Source: a virus
Reading direction: 5' to 3' (one strand)
IMG/VR virus record: IMGVR_UViG_3300017743_000109
Coordinates: 1 to 25,396 of that record
Length of the DNA stretch: 25,396 nt
Below the pieces are notes generated by a model. It was not told the DNA's origin and made no database searches. It worked only from the letters and a program-made list of their open reading frames with translations. The translations under genes and the position numbers were made by a program. Every line of letters starts with the position of its first letter. Within the stretch, counting starts at the first letter, position 1. This document shows, piece after piece, positions 14,322 through 21,987 of this stretch.

Positions 14322-15026
14322 ATGGGGTTTAACGTTGAGTTAGAGTTCATTAAAGAACCTTTCCATATCAAAGATATGCCTTTGCAAAAGGTATACGTTT
14401 TAGATGATTACTTATCTACAACGATGCATCATTGTATTGATGATAGGATAACTAGAAATTCTTATTGGGCAAAAACTAATCAAGTAAACTCAGACAGTCC
14501 TACAGGACTACCACACCATAGTTTTTGGGGTGTTGGATTCTTTAGAGGTGAGAACCAAGAAATAGAACGTGGTATGGAACCTAAAGATACATATCTTATG
14601 AATTGGTTCAATAGAAAGTTACAAACAGACTTCGGATTTATGTGGGAGAGATTTCAATACTTTGGTTTGAATTCTCAGACTCAAGGACTAGAGGGAACAA
14701 CACATGCAGATTGTGAGCCTCAAGATGATTGGAATCTTTCATTTTTATATTATCCAAATAAGTTTTGGAATGATTCTTGGGGTGGTTCTTTAAGAATGTA
14801 TGATAAAATGCAACAAGGAATACATGGAAGAGAAGACCATATTAAAAATCATCAAGTTGCAGAAGTGTATTTTAAACCCAATAGATTATTAATATTTGAT
14901 GGAAGAATACCACATGGTGCAGATGCACCAAAACCAGCTGCAAGGTATATGGATAGACGTTCTTTGGTTATAAGAGGAGATGAAATTAGTCTAAAGACTT
15001 TATGGGGTGAAGATGCCTACGATTGA
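14322..15026 (+). CDS. 2OG-Fe(II) oxygenase, prolyl 4-hydroxylase-like
   Basis: A 234-residue enzyme of the 2-oxoglutarate/Fe(II) dioxygenase superfamily. The iron triad is visible as H128-A-D130 (TTHADCEPQDDW) and H198 (GRIPHGADAP), and the 2-oxoglutarate-binding Arg as R212 or R213 (DRRSLVIR). Between them are the expected jelly-roll strands (NLSFLYYPNKFW, WGGSLRMY, EVYFKPNRLLIFDG). Length and motif spacing suit the prolyl-4-hydroxylase-like branch, which hydroxylates protein side chains using O2 and 2-oxoglutarate. The substrate is unknown; the Pro-rich octad-repeat proteins encoded upstream are candidates by proximity. Such oxygenases are established accessory genes of marine T4-like phages. 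Its end overlaps the start of the next gene. Confidence 0.88.
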   Translation: MGFNVELEFIKEPFHIKDMPLQKVYVLDDYLSTTMHHCIDDRITRNSYWAKTNQVNSDSPTGLPHHSFWGVGFFRGENQEIERGMEPKDTYLMNWFNRKLQTDFGFMWERFQYFGLNSQTQGLEGTTHADCEPQDDWNLSFLYYPNKFWNDSWGGSLRMYDKMQQGIHGREDHIKNHQVAEVYFKPNRLLIFDGRIPHGADAPKPAARYMDRRSLVIRGDEISLKTLWGEDAYD

Positions 15027-15912
15027 ATTTACATGTTATGATAAACAAACCACGGAGAATTGGAGACCAGTTCTAGCAAAGAAAGTAGTTCCCGATTGGT
15101 GGAAGACTATGAAGGTTCAAGAGAATGTTCGTGGTCACAAAACTCAGACTATAAGGTCATGTCCTGCTATGGATGACTGGTTAAAGACTGGATGGTTAAT
15201 TTGTGCAAAGAAAGACATGCAAGTATTTGTAAGTGAACATTCTAGTAATTCAAGAACAGACCCACAGGACAGACTTTCATCACCAACACATCCAGCTGGA
15301 CAAGCAGGTCATCAATTTACTTACTTATCTAAAGAAGATGCACCAACAAAAGATGCATTCAAAATGAAAGCACCATGGAATATTATTACTCCGCCAGGCT
15401 ATTCTTGTCTATACTTAGACCCATTTCTATTTCAAAATAAGTATTTTGCAACATGGCAAGGTATGATTGATACAGATGCATTTAATGTTAATATGGATAA
15501 CTCTCAAATTATCTTCTATCCTAAAACAAATAAAGATTTTATAATCAAAGCTGGAACACCATTAGTTCAAATCATCCCTTACAGAAGAGAGACTTGGAAT
15601 GCATCCTATATAACATACGACAATCAATCGTGGCAAGAGAACAGGTCAGTTAGAACTACCCATAGAGTGGGTGAAGATGGTGGTAAACTAAAAACAATGG
15701 ATGAATGGAATAGGTCACCCGAACTTAGAGAAGAGAAAAGACATATTGAAGGAATGGCTGGTGCCTATAGAAGAATTAAGTATTGGAATGAGAAGGGAAG
15801 AATGTTTAAAGAAGATAATCCACCACCCGAGTGTCCTATGCATAATCCCGATTTAGTAGAAAAAAATGCAGAAGTACAATTAGATTTATTCGGAGATACA
15901 GATGACAATTAG
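15013..15912 (+). CDS. Uncharacterised protein between two dioxygenases
   Basis: 299 residues from the ATG at 15013. A GTG at 15007 in the same frame would add two residues, but the ATG has the G-rich stretch GGGG (15004-15007) at suitable distance and gives the natural start MPTIEFTCYD. Features are an N-terminal PVLAKKVVPDWWK motif, a middle WNIITPPGYSCLYLDPFLFQ, then GMIDTDAF and IKAGTPLVQIIPYRRETW, and a charged C-terminus with WNEKGRMFK and CPMHNPD. The middle block reads like a beta-barrel core, faintly like dUTPase/cupin folds ('IDTD ... GTPLxQIIP'), but no catalytic set is evident. It overlaps both neighbouring oxygenase genes, so it is probably made with them and may act on the same substrate. 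I recall similar uncharacterised proteins beside such oxygenases in marine phages; this is not verified. Confidence 0.75.
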   Translation: MPTIEFTCYDKQTTENWRPVLAKKVVPDWWKTMKVQENVRGHKTQTIRSCPAMDDWLKTGWLICAKKDMQVFVSEHSSNSRTDPQDRLSSPTHPAGQAGHQFTYLSKEDAPTKDAFKMKAPWNIITPPGYSCLYLDPFLFQNKYFATWQGMIDTDAFNVNMDNSQIIFYPKTNKDFIIKAGTPLVQIIPYRRETWNASYITYDNQSWQENRSVRTTHRVGEDGGKLKTMDEWNRSPELREEKRHIEGMAGAYRRIKYWNEKGRMFKEDNPPPECPMHNPDLVEKNAEVQLDLFGDTDDN

Positions 15913-16612
15913 ATTAGCATTCCCAACATTCATATTTGAAAGAAATTTATTAGACCAAGAGAAGTATGGTAAAGATGCTGTCTCCAAAGAATATATAATG
16001 ACTCTTAAAAAAGAAATGGATGCATGGAGAAAAAGAGACCCCAAGGGTAGACAAATATCAAACAGGTACACTGGTTGGCAGTCTCAAGATGGGGTAGAAC
16101 AACATCCAGCCTTTGCAAAGATTGTTAGATGTATTGAAACTGCATTGAGAGATGAAGTACAACAATTCTTCAGAGTTCATCCCGACGATGCACAAGTTAA
16201 AATAGACAATACATGGGCAAATATAAATGATAAAGGTGCATGGAATACACCACATTTACATAATGGTTGTTGGTATAGTGGAGTTTTTTATATACATGGA
16301 GACGGTGATGAAGGTGACCTACAACTAATCAATACAGACCCAAAGGTAGTCGCAGACCATCCTACCAATGCTAGAATGCACGAGAGTATAGGATATCATC
16401 CTGTCACTGGAAGACTTATAATGTTTCCTAGTGGTGCAATGCATATGGTAGAACCCAATCCTACAGACAAAGAAAGATACTCAATTTCGTTCAATTGTAG
16501 AGTACATCAAATTTCAGCTTCCCCAAGTAGAAGAGACCCTCAAGGGACACCACCCAATGAGAATGAATTTACTTTTGAATTAGATGAAATAGGTAACCCC
16601 ATACTGAACTGA
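15902..16612 (+). CDS. Putative 2OG-Fe(II) oxygenase (2OG-FeII_Oxy_5 type)
   Basis: A 236-residue protein with the layout of the Pfam 2OG-FeII_Oxy_5 family. It opens with LAFPTFIFERNLLD and has a central NTPHLHNGCWYSGVFYI segment (His118/His120 as candidate iron ligands). GDLQLINTDP, then TGRLIMFPSGAMHMVEPNPT with the distal His181, then ERYSISFNC with Arg192 as candidate 2-oxoglutarate ligand, complete the core. Oxygenases of this family are common in marine T4-like phages, and their substrates are mostly unknown. It overlaps the upstream gene by 11 bases and so belongs to the same unit as the prolyl-hydroxylase-like enzyme. Two different dioxygenases in one block suggests two hydroxylation steps or two targets. 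Confidence 0.85.
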   Translation: MTIRLAFPTFIFERNLLDQEKYGKDAVSKEYIMTLKKEMDAWRKRDPKGRQISNRYTGWQSQDGVEQHPAFAKIVRCIETALRDEVQQFFRVHPDDAQVKIDNTWANINDKGAWNTPHLHNGCWYSGVFYIHGDGDEGDLQLINTDPKVVADHPTNARMHESIGYHPVTGRLIMFPSGAMHMVEPNPTDKERYSISFNCRVHQISASPSRRDPQGTPPNENEFTFELDEIGNPILN

Positions 16613-16616
16613 TTAT

Positions 16617-16624
16617 TCTAAATA
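16617..16624 (+). promoter_or_regulatory. Late promoter-like box (variant), start codon at predicted +1
   Basis: TCTAAATA, one change from TATAAATA, ending exactly six positions before the A of the ATG at 16630, as at 1412, 5087 and 24541. There is no Shine-Dalgarno between box and start. Confidence 0.5.
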
Positions 16625-16629
16625 GTAGT

Positions 16630-16890
16630 ATGGAAATTACTATCACACCTTATATCCTATGGAATATAATTACAGTCTTTGTTATTGTACCTATAGGTTT
16701 CTTACTTAGGAATACACTACAAGAGGTATCACGCCAAGGGATTCTTCTCAATAAGACACGTGAAGAGATAGCCAAAGATTATGTCACACGTGAAGAAATT
16801 GAGAAAGATATGTCTAAACTATTAGACCAAATGAACCGTATCTCTGATAAAATCGATAAACTTACTACTAAGACTTATTTCCAAGAATAA
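16630..16890 (+). CDS. Small membrane protein with coiled coil
   Basis: 86 residues: one hydrophobic segment at about residues 7-26 (PYILWNIITVFVIVPIGFLL), then a long charged helix rich in heptad-like Leu/Ile (EIEKDMSKLLDQMNRISDKI, DKLTTKTYFQE). The N-terminal anchor with a cytoplasmic or periplasmic coiled coil resembles many small phage membrane proteins, including some lysis accessory proteins, but nothing specific is recognised. It has a late-promoter-like box but no Shine-Dalgarno, so it may be translated from a leaderless message. It stands between the dioxygenase block and the neck genes. Confidence 0.7.
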   Translation: MEITITPYILWNIITVFVIVPIGFLLRNTLQEVSRQGILLNKTREEIAKDYVTREEIEKDMSKLLDQMNRISDKIDKLTTKTYFQE

Positions 16891-16896
16891 AAAACG

Positions 16897-16904
16897 CATA
16901 AATA
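16897..16904 (+). promoter_or_regulatory. Late promoter-like box for the neck operon
   Basis: CATAAATA followed by G, one change from TATAAATA; predicted +1 near 16910. An AGGAAT ribosome site follows before the ATG at 16926, a conventional short leader. Confidence 0.6.
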
Positions 16905-16925
16905 GTATTAAACAGGAATACTATT

Positions 16926-17741
16926 ATGGCACAACCAAATTCAAAAGCAACCCTCAAGGAGTACGTTAAGAGAAAACTAGGCGCACCTGTGTTGGAAATC
17001 AACGTAGATGATGACCAGTTTGATGATAGACTTGATGAAGGTCTACAATACTTTAGAGAATACTGCTATGATGGTAGTATTAAGTGTTATTTAAAACACC
17101 AACTTACACAAAGTCAGTTAGATTCATTCAAGACAGATGAATCACATTCAGCTGCAACAGCAGGTGGTCATGCAGTAAGTAATCAAACATATAAAGAACA
17201 ACAAAACTATCTTACTCTACCCGAACATGTGTTATCTGTTTTAAACATTTTACCATTCAATGACAAACATAATCTAAACATGTTTGATTTAAGATATCAA
17301 TTAAGACTAAATGACTTATATGATTTAACTTCAACTAACGTTCTGTATTATGAAATGGTACAGCAGAATATAACAATGATGGATAACATCCTAGTTGGAA
17401 GAACACCTATTAGATACAACATGCATTCTAATAGATTGTATCTAGATTTAGATGCAGATAGTTTAACAGCTGGTGAATATCTAATCATTGAATGTTACAG
17501 AAAGATTGACCCAACCGATATGACAGATGTCTATGACGATATATGGTTAAAGAAATATTGTACTGCATTAGTTAAGTATCAGTGGGGTGAAAACCTATCT
17601 AAGTTTTCGGGAATTGCATTGCCTGGCGGAGTCACATTAGACGCTGCACAGATGAAGTCCGAAGCACAAGAGGAAATTACAAGATTAGAAGAAGAGTCTA
17701 GACTGAATTTTGAAATGCCAGTCATGGACTTAATGGGATAA
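16926..17741 (+). CDS. gp13: Neck protein gp13
   Basis: 271 residues, recognisable as the T4-family neck/head-completion protein gp13 by its start (STLKEY-like: KATLKEYVKRKLGAPVLEIN), the V-DDDQFDDRLDEGLQYFREYC helix, the LPEHVLSVLNILPF segment, and the C-terminal DIWLKKYCTALVKYQWGENL, then SKFSGIALPGGVTLD. Gp13 attaches to the portal after DNA packaging and, with gp14, seals the head and prepares it for tail joining. T4 gp13 is about 309 residues, so this is slightly short, as in other marine members. Gene order gp13-gp14-(ACP)-gp15 supports the call. Confidence 0.93.
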   Translation: MAQPNSKATLKEYVKRKLGAPVLEINVDDDQFDDRLDEGLQYFREYCYDGSIKCYLKHQLTQSQLDSFKTDESHSAATAGGHAVSNQTYKEQQNYLTLPEHVLSVLNILPFNDKHNLNMFDLRYQLRLNDLYDLTSTNVLYYEMVQQNITMMDNILVGRTPIRYNMHSNRLYLDLDADSLTAGEYLIIECYRKIDPTDMTDVYDDIWLKKYCTALVKYQWGENLSKFSGIALPGGVTLDAAQMKSEAQEEITRLEEESRLNFEMPVMDLMG

Positions 17742-17745
17742 AAAC

Positions 17746-18609
17746 ATGCCAACAAACGTATTTTTTAACCATGCAGTTAATACTGAACAGATGCTATATG
17801 AAGACATCGTTGTTGAGTCACTTAGAATGTATGGACACGAAACATTTTACCTACCTAGAGAAATTGTAGAAGAGGATACTATCCTTGGTGAAGATGTACA
17901 ATCCAAATTTGGAGATGCATACTCAGTAGAAATGTATCTAGAAAATACAGATGGGTTTGAAGGTGATGGAGATTTAATGTCTAAGTTTGGTGTCTCAGTT
18001 AGGGATACTGCAACCTTTGTAATATCATTAAGAACATGGGAAAGATTCATTTCTTTAGATTCAAATCTCACCACATCATTAAGACCTAACGAGGGAGATT
18101 TAATTTACTTCCCTATGAGTGGTTCAATGTTTGAAATCAAATTTGTAGAACATGAGAACCCATTCTATCAAGTCGGAAAACTATTTGTATTCAAATTACA
18201 ATGTGAGTTGTTCGAATACAGTGGAGAGGATTTCGATACTGGAACAGTAGTAGACTTAGTAGAAAACGAACAGGCATACACAATCGAAATGGTTGTTTCA
18301 AATACAAGTGGAGAATTTACAATTCAAGAAGTTATAAATTACAGTGGAGCTGCAACTGGTGAAGTTATTGGTTGGACGCCAGGCGCATCAGACGAGATAC
18401 GTAAACTTACTATCAAGGATGTTACAAGAACCCTTGCAGTTGGTGATACCTTGGTTGGTGCATCAAGTGGTAAGACAGTGGTCATAGAATCCATTACAGA
18501 CGTTCTAACGTTTGCAAATGATGGTGATGCACAGAATAAAGACTTCGAAGATAAAGCAGATGGATACCTAGACTTCTCAGAAACAAACCCATTTGGTGAG
18601 GTTACATAA
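17746..18609 (+). CDS. gp14: Neck protein gp14
   Basis: 287 residues. The N-terminal two thirds is T4-type gp14: FFNHAVNTEQMLYEDIVVES, YGHETFYLPREIV, then LRTWERF, RPNEGDLIYFPMSGSMFEIK and FKLQCELFEYSGE. Gp14 forms the head closure/gate ring between gp13 and the tail. The last ~100 residues (GEFTIQEVINYSGAATGEVI, TLAVGDTLVGASSGKTVVIE) form an added small beta module of a type found in marine phage tail proteins. It starts 4 bases after gp13, and its stop overlaps the ATG of the acyl carrier protein gene (TAATG at 18607-18611). Confidence 0.92.
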   Translation: MPTNVFFNHAVNTEQMLYEDIVVESLRMYGHETFYLPREIVEEDTILGEDVQSKFGDAYSVEMYLENTDGFEGDGDLMSKFGVSVRDTATFVISLRTWERFISLDSNLTTSLRPNEGDLIYFPMSGSMFEIKFVEHENPFYQVGKLFVFKLQCELFEYSGEDFDTGTVVDLVENEQAYTIEMVVSNTSGEFTIQEVINYSGAATGEVIGWTPGASDEIRKLTIKDVTRTLAVGDTLVGASSGKTVVIESITDVLTFANDGDAQNKDFEDKADGYLDFSETNPFGEVT

Positions 18610-18824
18610 TGATAGAAAAAATATTAGCAGATAGATTAAATGTAGATATATCTACAATCACAGATGAGTCACATATTGTTGATGACTTAAATGCAGATTC
18701 GTTATCAGTAGTTGAAGTAATTATGGACATTGAGTCCAGTTATGATATTAAAATAGCAGATGAAGATGCAGAAAACCTATTTACAGTTGCAGAAATAAAA
18801 CAGTATATAGAGGACTATTCATAA
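18609..18824 (+). CDS. acpP: Acyl carrier protein
   Basis: A 71-residue acidic helical protein with the whole acyl carrier protein pattern: an N-terminal helix, a variable loop, DDLNADSLSVVEVIMDIESS, and a C-terminal ENLFTVAEIKQYIED helix. Ser31 in the D-S-L motif is the expected 4'-phosphopantetheine site, so the protein could be activated by the host holo-ACP synthase; none is encoded here. ACPs carry acyl groups in fatty-acid, lipid A or polyketide synthesis. No acyl transferase or ketosynthase gene is in the window. The gene overlaps gp14 upstream and gp15 downstream by its start and stop codons, so it is co-translated with structural genes in the late phase. A role in virion assembly or in redirecting host lipid synthesis is possible but unproven. 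Confidence 0.9.
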   Translation: MIEKILADRLNVDISTITDESHIVDDLNADSLSVVEVIMDIESSYDIKIADEDAENLFTVAEIKQYIEDYS

Positions 18825-19900
18825 TGTTTGGTACCTATTTTTATAATGAAACAATGAAGAGAGCTGTATCAATTTTTGGTACTCTTTTTAATAACATTAC
18901 AATCAAGAAAGTAAAATCAGACGGTACGGTACTCACGGAACAAAAAGTACCCATAAGTTATGGGCCAAAACAAAAGTTCTTACAAAGATTAGCAGAAGAT
19001 GCCAACCTTGGTGATGGTATGAGAACTGCAATCAGTATGCCTAGACTTGCATTCGAACTTACAGGGTTCGAATATGATGCAACTAGACAACAAAACAAAC
19101 TAATTAGGAGTTCTAAATCACAGTTAGAGACTGCAGACACAGGTAAAAGAGGATTCCAATATCAACCAGCACCATACAATTTAACATTTAGTCTATCGAT
19201 TCTTGCAAAGAACATGAACGATGCACTACAAATAGTAGAACAAATCCTACCATATTTCCAACCCGAATACACAGTTACAATGAAGATGATTGACTCTATG
19301 GTCGATTACAGAGACGTACCTATCATTCTAGGTTCTGTAACAATGGAAGACCAATACGAAGGTTCATTCGAAGAAAGACGTGTGATTGAGTACACATTAG
19401 AGTTTACTATGAAGTTATATTTCTTCGGCCCAGTATATACTGGTGAAGTTATTAAGAATGTTATTGAAAGAACATACATATCAGACGGAGTGCAAGGTCA
19501 AGTTAAGACTGCAAGTGGTTTATTCACTACCAGTGAGATAGACGGTAGTGGATTGGTTAAAGAAGTTAAACATTACGAACCAGCATTTGCAGAAACAACC
19601 TCAACTGCAGTAAATAACTCCACCACAGTATCATTTGCAACGGCTATAAATACTAAGATAAGTGCAAACGATGAAGTATTCGGTACCAATTTAGGAACGA
19701 ATCCAACAATCTCAAGTATTGCAAACGATAAATTAAGTATAGTTGTATCAAGTGCAGTGACATTAGATGCAAAAACTAAACTTAAGTTTGTTGGTTCAGT
19801 TGACCCAACTGATACATTCGTTGTTGCAGAAACGGTAACATTTTATGATGATGGTTCTACAAGAAGCTTTGCAGATGATAGGACTACAGATGCGAGTTAA
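18824..19900 (+). CDS. gp15: Tail terminator / sheath stabiliser gp15 with C-terminal extension
   Basis: 358 residues. The N-terminal ~210 residues match T4 gp15: MFGTYFYNETMKRAVSIFGT, LFNNITIKK, then VPISYGPKQKFLQRL, NLTFSLSILAKNMNDALQIV, EQILPYFQPEYTVTMK, DVPIILGSV and EGSFEERRVIEYTLEFTMKL. Gp15 forms the hexameric ring that ends the tail and docks the head. T4 gp15 is about 272 residues; here residues about 250-358 are extra, containing a Ser/Thr/Asn-rich beta module (TTVSFATAINTKISANDEVF, SIVVSSAVTLDAKTKLKF). The ATG overlaps the ACP stop. The extension may decorate the neck or bind whiskers; that is inference. Confidence 0.9.
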   Translation: MFGTYFYNETMKRAVSIFGTLFNNITIKKVKSDGTVLTEQKVPISYGPKQKFLQRLAEDANLGDGMRTAISMPRLAFELTGFEYDATRQQNKLIRSSKSQLETADTGKRGFQYQPAPYNLTFSLSILAKNMNDALQIVEQILPYFQPEYTVTMKMIDSMVDYRDVPIILGSVTMEDQYEGSFEERRVIEYTLEFTMKLYFFGPVYTGEVIKNVIERTYISDGVQGQVKTASGLFTTSEIDGSGLVKEVKHYEPAFAETTSTAVNNSTTVSFATAINTKISANDEVFGTNLGTNPTISSIANDKLSIVVSSAVTLDAKTKLKFVGSVDPTDTFVVAETVTFYDDGSTRSFADDRTTDAS

Positions 19901-19902
19901 TA

Positions 19903-20319
19903 ATGACAAAAGACACGATAGATAAACAGTTAGATGATGTCTTAGACATTCACACTGAAATCAAAGCAGAAGTAGAAATACTTCCCAAAAAATTACCTAC
20001 TGTTAAAGACAGAGGTGAATCAATAGTAAACGACTACAAATATGCAAGAGAAAATCTCTATGGTCTTGTAGAGCGTGGGCAAGATGCAATCGAAGGTATC
20101 TTAGATGTTGCAAAGGAAACAGAACATCCTCGTGCATATGAAGTTGCTGGACAATTGCTTAAAACGGTTGGTGATACTGCAGAAAAATTATTAGACGTGC
20201 AGAAGAAATTAAAGGAATTAGAAAAGGACGACGAAGAGAAACGGATTGGAACACAACACAATCATCTATATGTCGGTTCAACATCCGAGTTACAGAAATT
20301 TCTAAAGAAGAATAAGTAA
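19903..20319 (+). CDS. gp16: Terminase small subunit gp16
   Basis: 138 residues, mainly alpha-helical and strongly charged: KQLDDVLDIHTEIKAEVEIL, VNDYKYARENLYGLVERGQD, AIEGILDVAKETEHPRAYEV, LLDVQKKLKELEKDDEEKR, then HNHLYVGSTSELQKFLKKNK. The central coiled coil (RENLYGLVERGQDAIEGIL) and the short C-terminal 'HNHxYVGSTxELQ' are features of T4-family gp16. The protein is slightly shorter than T4 gp16 (164). It recognises DNA and regulates gp17 during packaging. Its stop overlaps the ATG of gp17 (TAATG), and it starts 2 bases after gp15. Confidence 0.9.
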   Translation: MTKDTIDKQLDDVLDIHTEIKAEVEILPKKLPTVKDRGESIVNDYKYARENLYGLVERGQDAIEGILDVAKETEHPRAYEVAGQLLKTVGDTAEKLLDVQKKLKELEKDDEEKRIGTQHNHLYVGSTSELQKFLKKNK

Positions 20320-21908
20320 TGGTACAACCTACAAACGAGGGATACTTAGGTAACAACCTCATCAAACGTTCGGGTATAGAACATCAATATACCGAAAAAG
20401 AGCTTGCAGAATACATGAAGTGTTCTGAAGACCCATGTCATTTCATTGAAAATTACACACAAATTATATCACTAGATGAAGGTATGGTACCTTTTAAGCT
20501 TCGTGGATATCAAGATAAACTTATAAAACATTACGATAGTAATCGTTTTAATGTAGTACTTGCATCAAGACAGAGTGGTAAATCCATCACTTCTTGTGCA
20601 TACTTATTGTGGTTCTTAGTGTTTCATCCCGAAGTAACTGTAGCCGTTCTTGCAAACAAAGGTGCAATTGCAAGGGAGATGATTGCACGTATTGTTACTA
20701 TGTTAGAATCTGTTCCGTTCTTTTTACAGCCCGGCGTTAAGATTCTAAACAAAGGTTCTATCGAATTTGCAAATGATTCGAAGGTAGTTGCAGCTGCAAC
20801 GTCATCATCATCAATTCGTGGTATGTCTATCAATCTACTATACTTGGATGAGTTTGCATTCGTAGAAGACGCTGCAACGTTCTATACTGCAACATATCCA
20901 GTTGTTACCTCGGGTAAAGATTCGAAGGTTATAATCACCTCTACTGCAAACGGTGTAGGTAATATGTTTCATAAGATATATGAAAGTGCAGTACATGGAC
21001 AATCAGAGTATAAAGACTTTCTTATTAACTGGTTTGACGTGCCTGGCAGAGATGAAGAATGGAAACAACAGACTATTGCAAACACATCTGAAGCACAGTT
21101 CGAACAGGAATATGGTAACAGTTTCTTAGGAACTGGTAATACTCTTATCAATAGTAACACACTATTAGAAATGAAAGCAGTAGAAGGAGAGTATGAGAAA
21201 GATGGTTTCGTTATGTATGATAGACCAGTAGAAGGTCACGAATACATATGTACAGTTGATGTTGCAAAGGGTAGAGGAATGGACTGGTCGACGTTTAGTA
21301 TCTTCGATGTGTCGGTTCAACCCTTTAAACAAGTGGCTGTGTACAGAGATAACATGATAAGTCCCCTTCTCTTCCCCGATATTATAAATAAGTTTGTAAC
21401 ACCTTACAATAAACCAATTGTAATAATTGAGAATAATAACGAAGGTGCTATGGTGGCCAATCAATTGCACTATGATATAGAGTACGAAAACGTCTTTACT
21501 CAAGGGTTTGCAAAAGCAGAAGACATTGGAGTTACAATGTCGAGAAAGATTAAACGTATCGGATGTTCTACAATGAAAGAATTGTTGGAAGAACACAGAT
21601 TAGAGTTAGTAGATAGACCTACAATCACGGAGCTCATGACCTTCATAAATAAAGGTACTAGTTTCGAGGCTGATAGAGGATATCATGACGACATGGTAAT
21701 GAATGTTGTCATGTTTAGTTGGTTTATCACCACGGAATACTTTTATCACTTGACAGATACACAGGTCAAAGACTTGTTGTATGCTGAACAACAGAAGATA
21801 ATTCAAGACGACTTGCTACCAGCAGGAGTCTTTGGAGATGTTTCACAACAGGAAACATCATTTGTTGATAATCAAGGTGACAGATGGTATCACAAAAACA
21901 TGGAATAG
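20319..21908 (+). CDS. gp17: Terminase large subunit gp17
   Basis: 529 residues; the DNA-packaging motor ATPase and headful nuclease. Walker A is S83-RQSGKS-89, Walker B LLYLDE at 173-178 with Asp177 and catalytic Glu178, and the coupling motif is TSTANG at 207-212. Nuclease acidic residues are Asp314 (TVDVAKGRGMDW), Glu371 (IVIIENNN) and Asp457/458 (GYHDDMVMN). T4 gp17 is about 610 residues; the shorter length with a reduced N- and C-terminus is usual in marine T4-like phages. A TATAAATA at 21383-21390 lies inside the coding region (reading DIINKF) and is probably accidental. Confidence 0.97.
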   Translation: MVQPTNEGYLGNNLIKRSGIEHQYTEKELAEYMKCSEDPCHFIENYTQIISLDEGMVPFKLRGYQDKLIKHYDSNRFNVVLASRQSGKSITSCAYLLWFLVFHPEVTVAVLANKGAIAREMIARIVTMLESVPFFLQPGVKILNKGSIEFANDSKVVAAATSSSSIRGMSINLLYLDEFAFVEDAATFYTATYPVVTSGKDSKVIITSTANGVGNMFHKIYESAVHGQSEYKDFLINWFDVPGRDEEWKQQTIANTSEAQFEQEYGNSFLGTGNTLINSNTLLEMKAVEGEYEKDGFVMYDRPVEGHEYICTVDVAKGRGMDWSTFSIFDVSVQPFKQVAVYRDNMISPLLFPDIINKFVTPYNKPIVIIENNNEGAMVANQLHYDIEYENVFTQGFAKAEDIGVTMSRKIKRIGCSTMKELLEEHRLELVDRPTITELMTFINKGTSFEADRGYHDDMVMNVVMFSWFITTEYFYHLTDTQVKDLLYAEQQKIIQDDLLPAGVFGDVSQQETSFVDNQGDRWYHKNME

Positions 21909-21940
21909 TAATAAAGCTATTAAGTTAGGAAATTAAAAGT

Positions 21941-21948
21941 TATAAATA
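21941..21948 (+). promoter_or_regulatory. T4-type late promoter box for the sheath gene
   Basis: Perfect TATAAATA in the 79-base gap between gp17 and gp18; predicted +1 near 21954. The leader is about 34 bases and carries the strong AGGAGA ribosome site at 21976-21981, as expected for the most abundant tail protein. Confidence 0.85.
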
Positions 21949-21987
21949 AAACAGTAAACAACTTTTTACATTAACAGGAGAAAAAGT

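Noticed and set aside
15007-15012. GTG start for the gene between the two oxygenases
   Set aside because: Possible, but the ATG at 15013 has better-placed G-rich sequence upstream and a family-like start; the difference is two residues.
19645-19652. TATAAATA inside gp15
   Set aside because: It lies within coding sequence with no gene start a short distance downstream; probably chance in AT-rich DNA.
21383-21390. TATAAATA inside gp17
   Set aside because: Codes for part of DIINKF and has no nearby start; gp18 has a better placed box at 21941.
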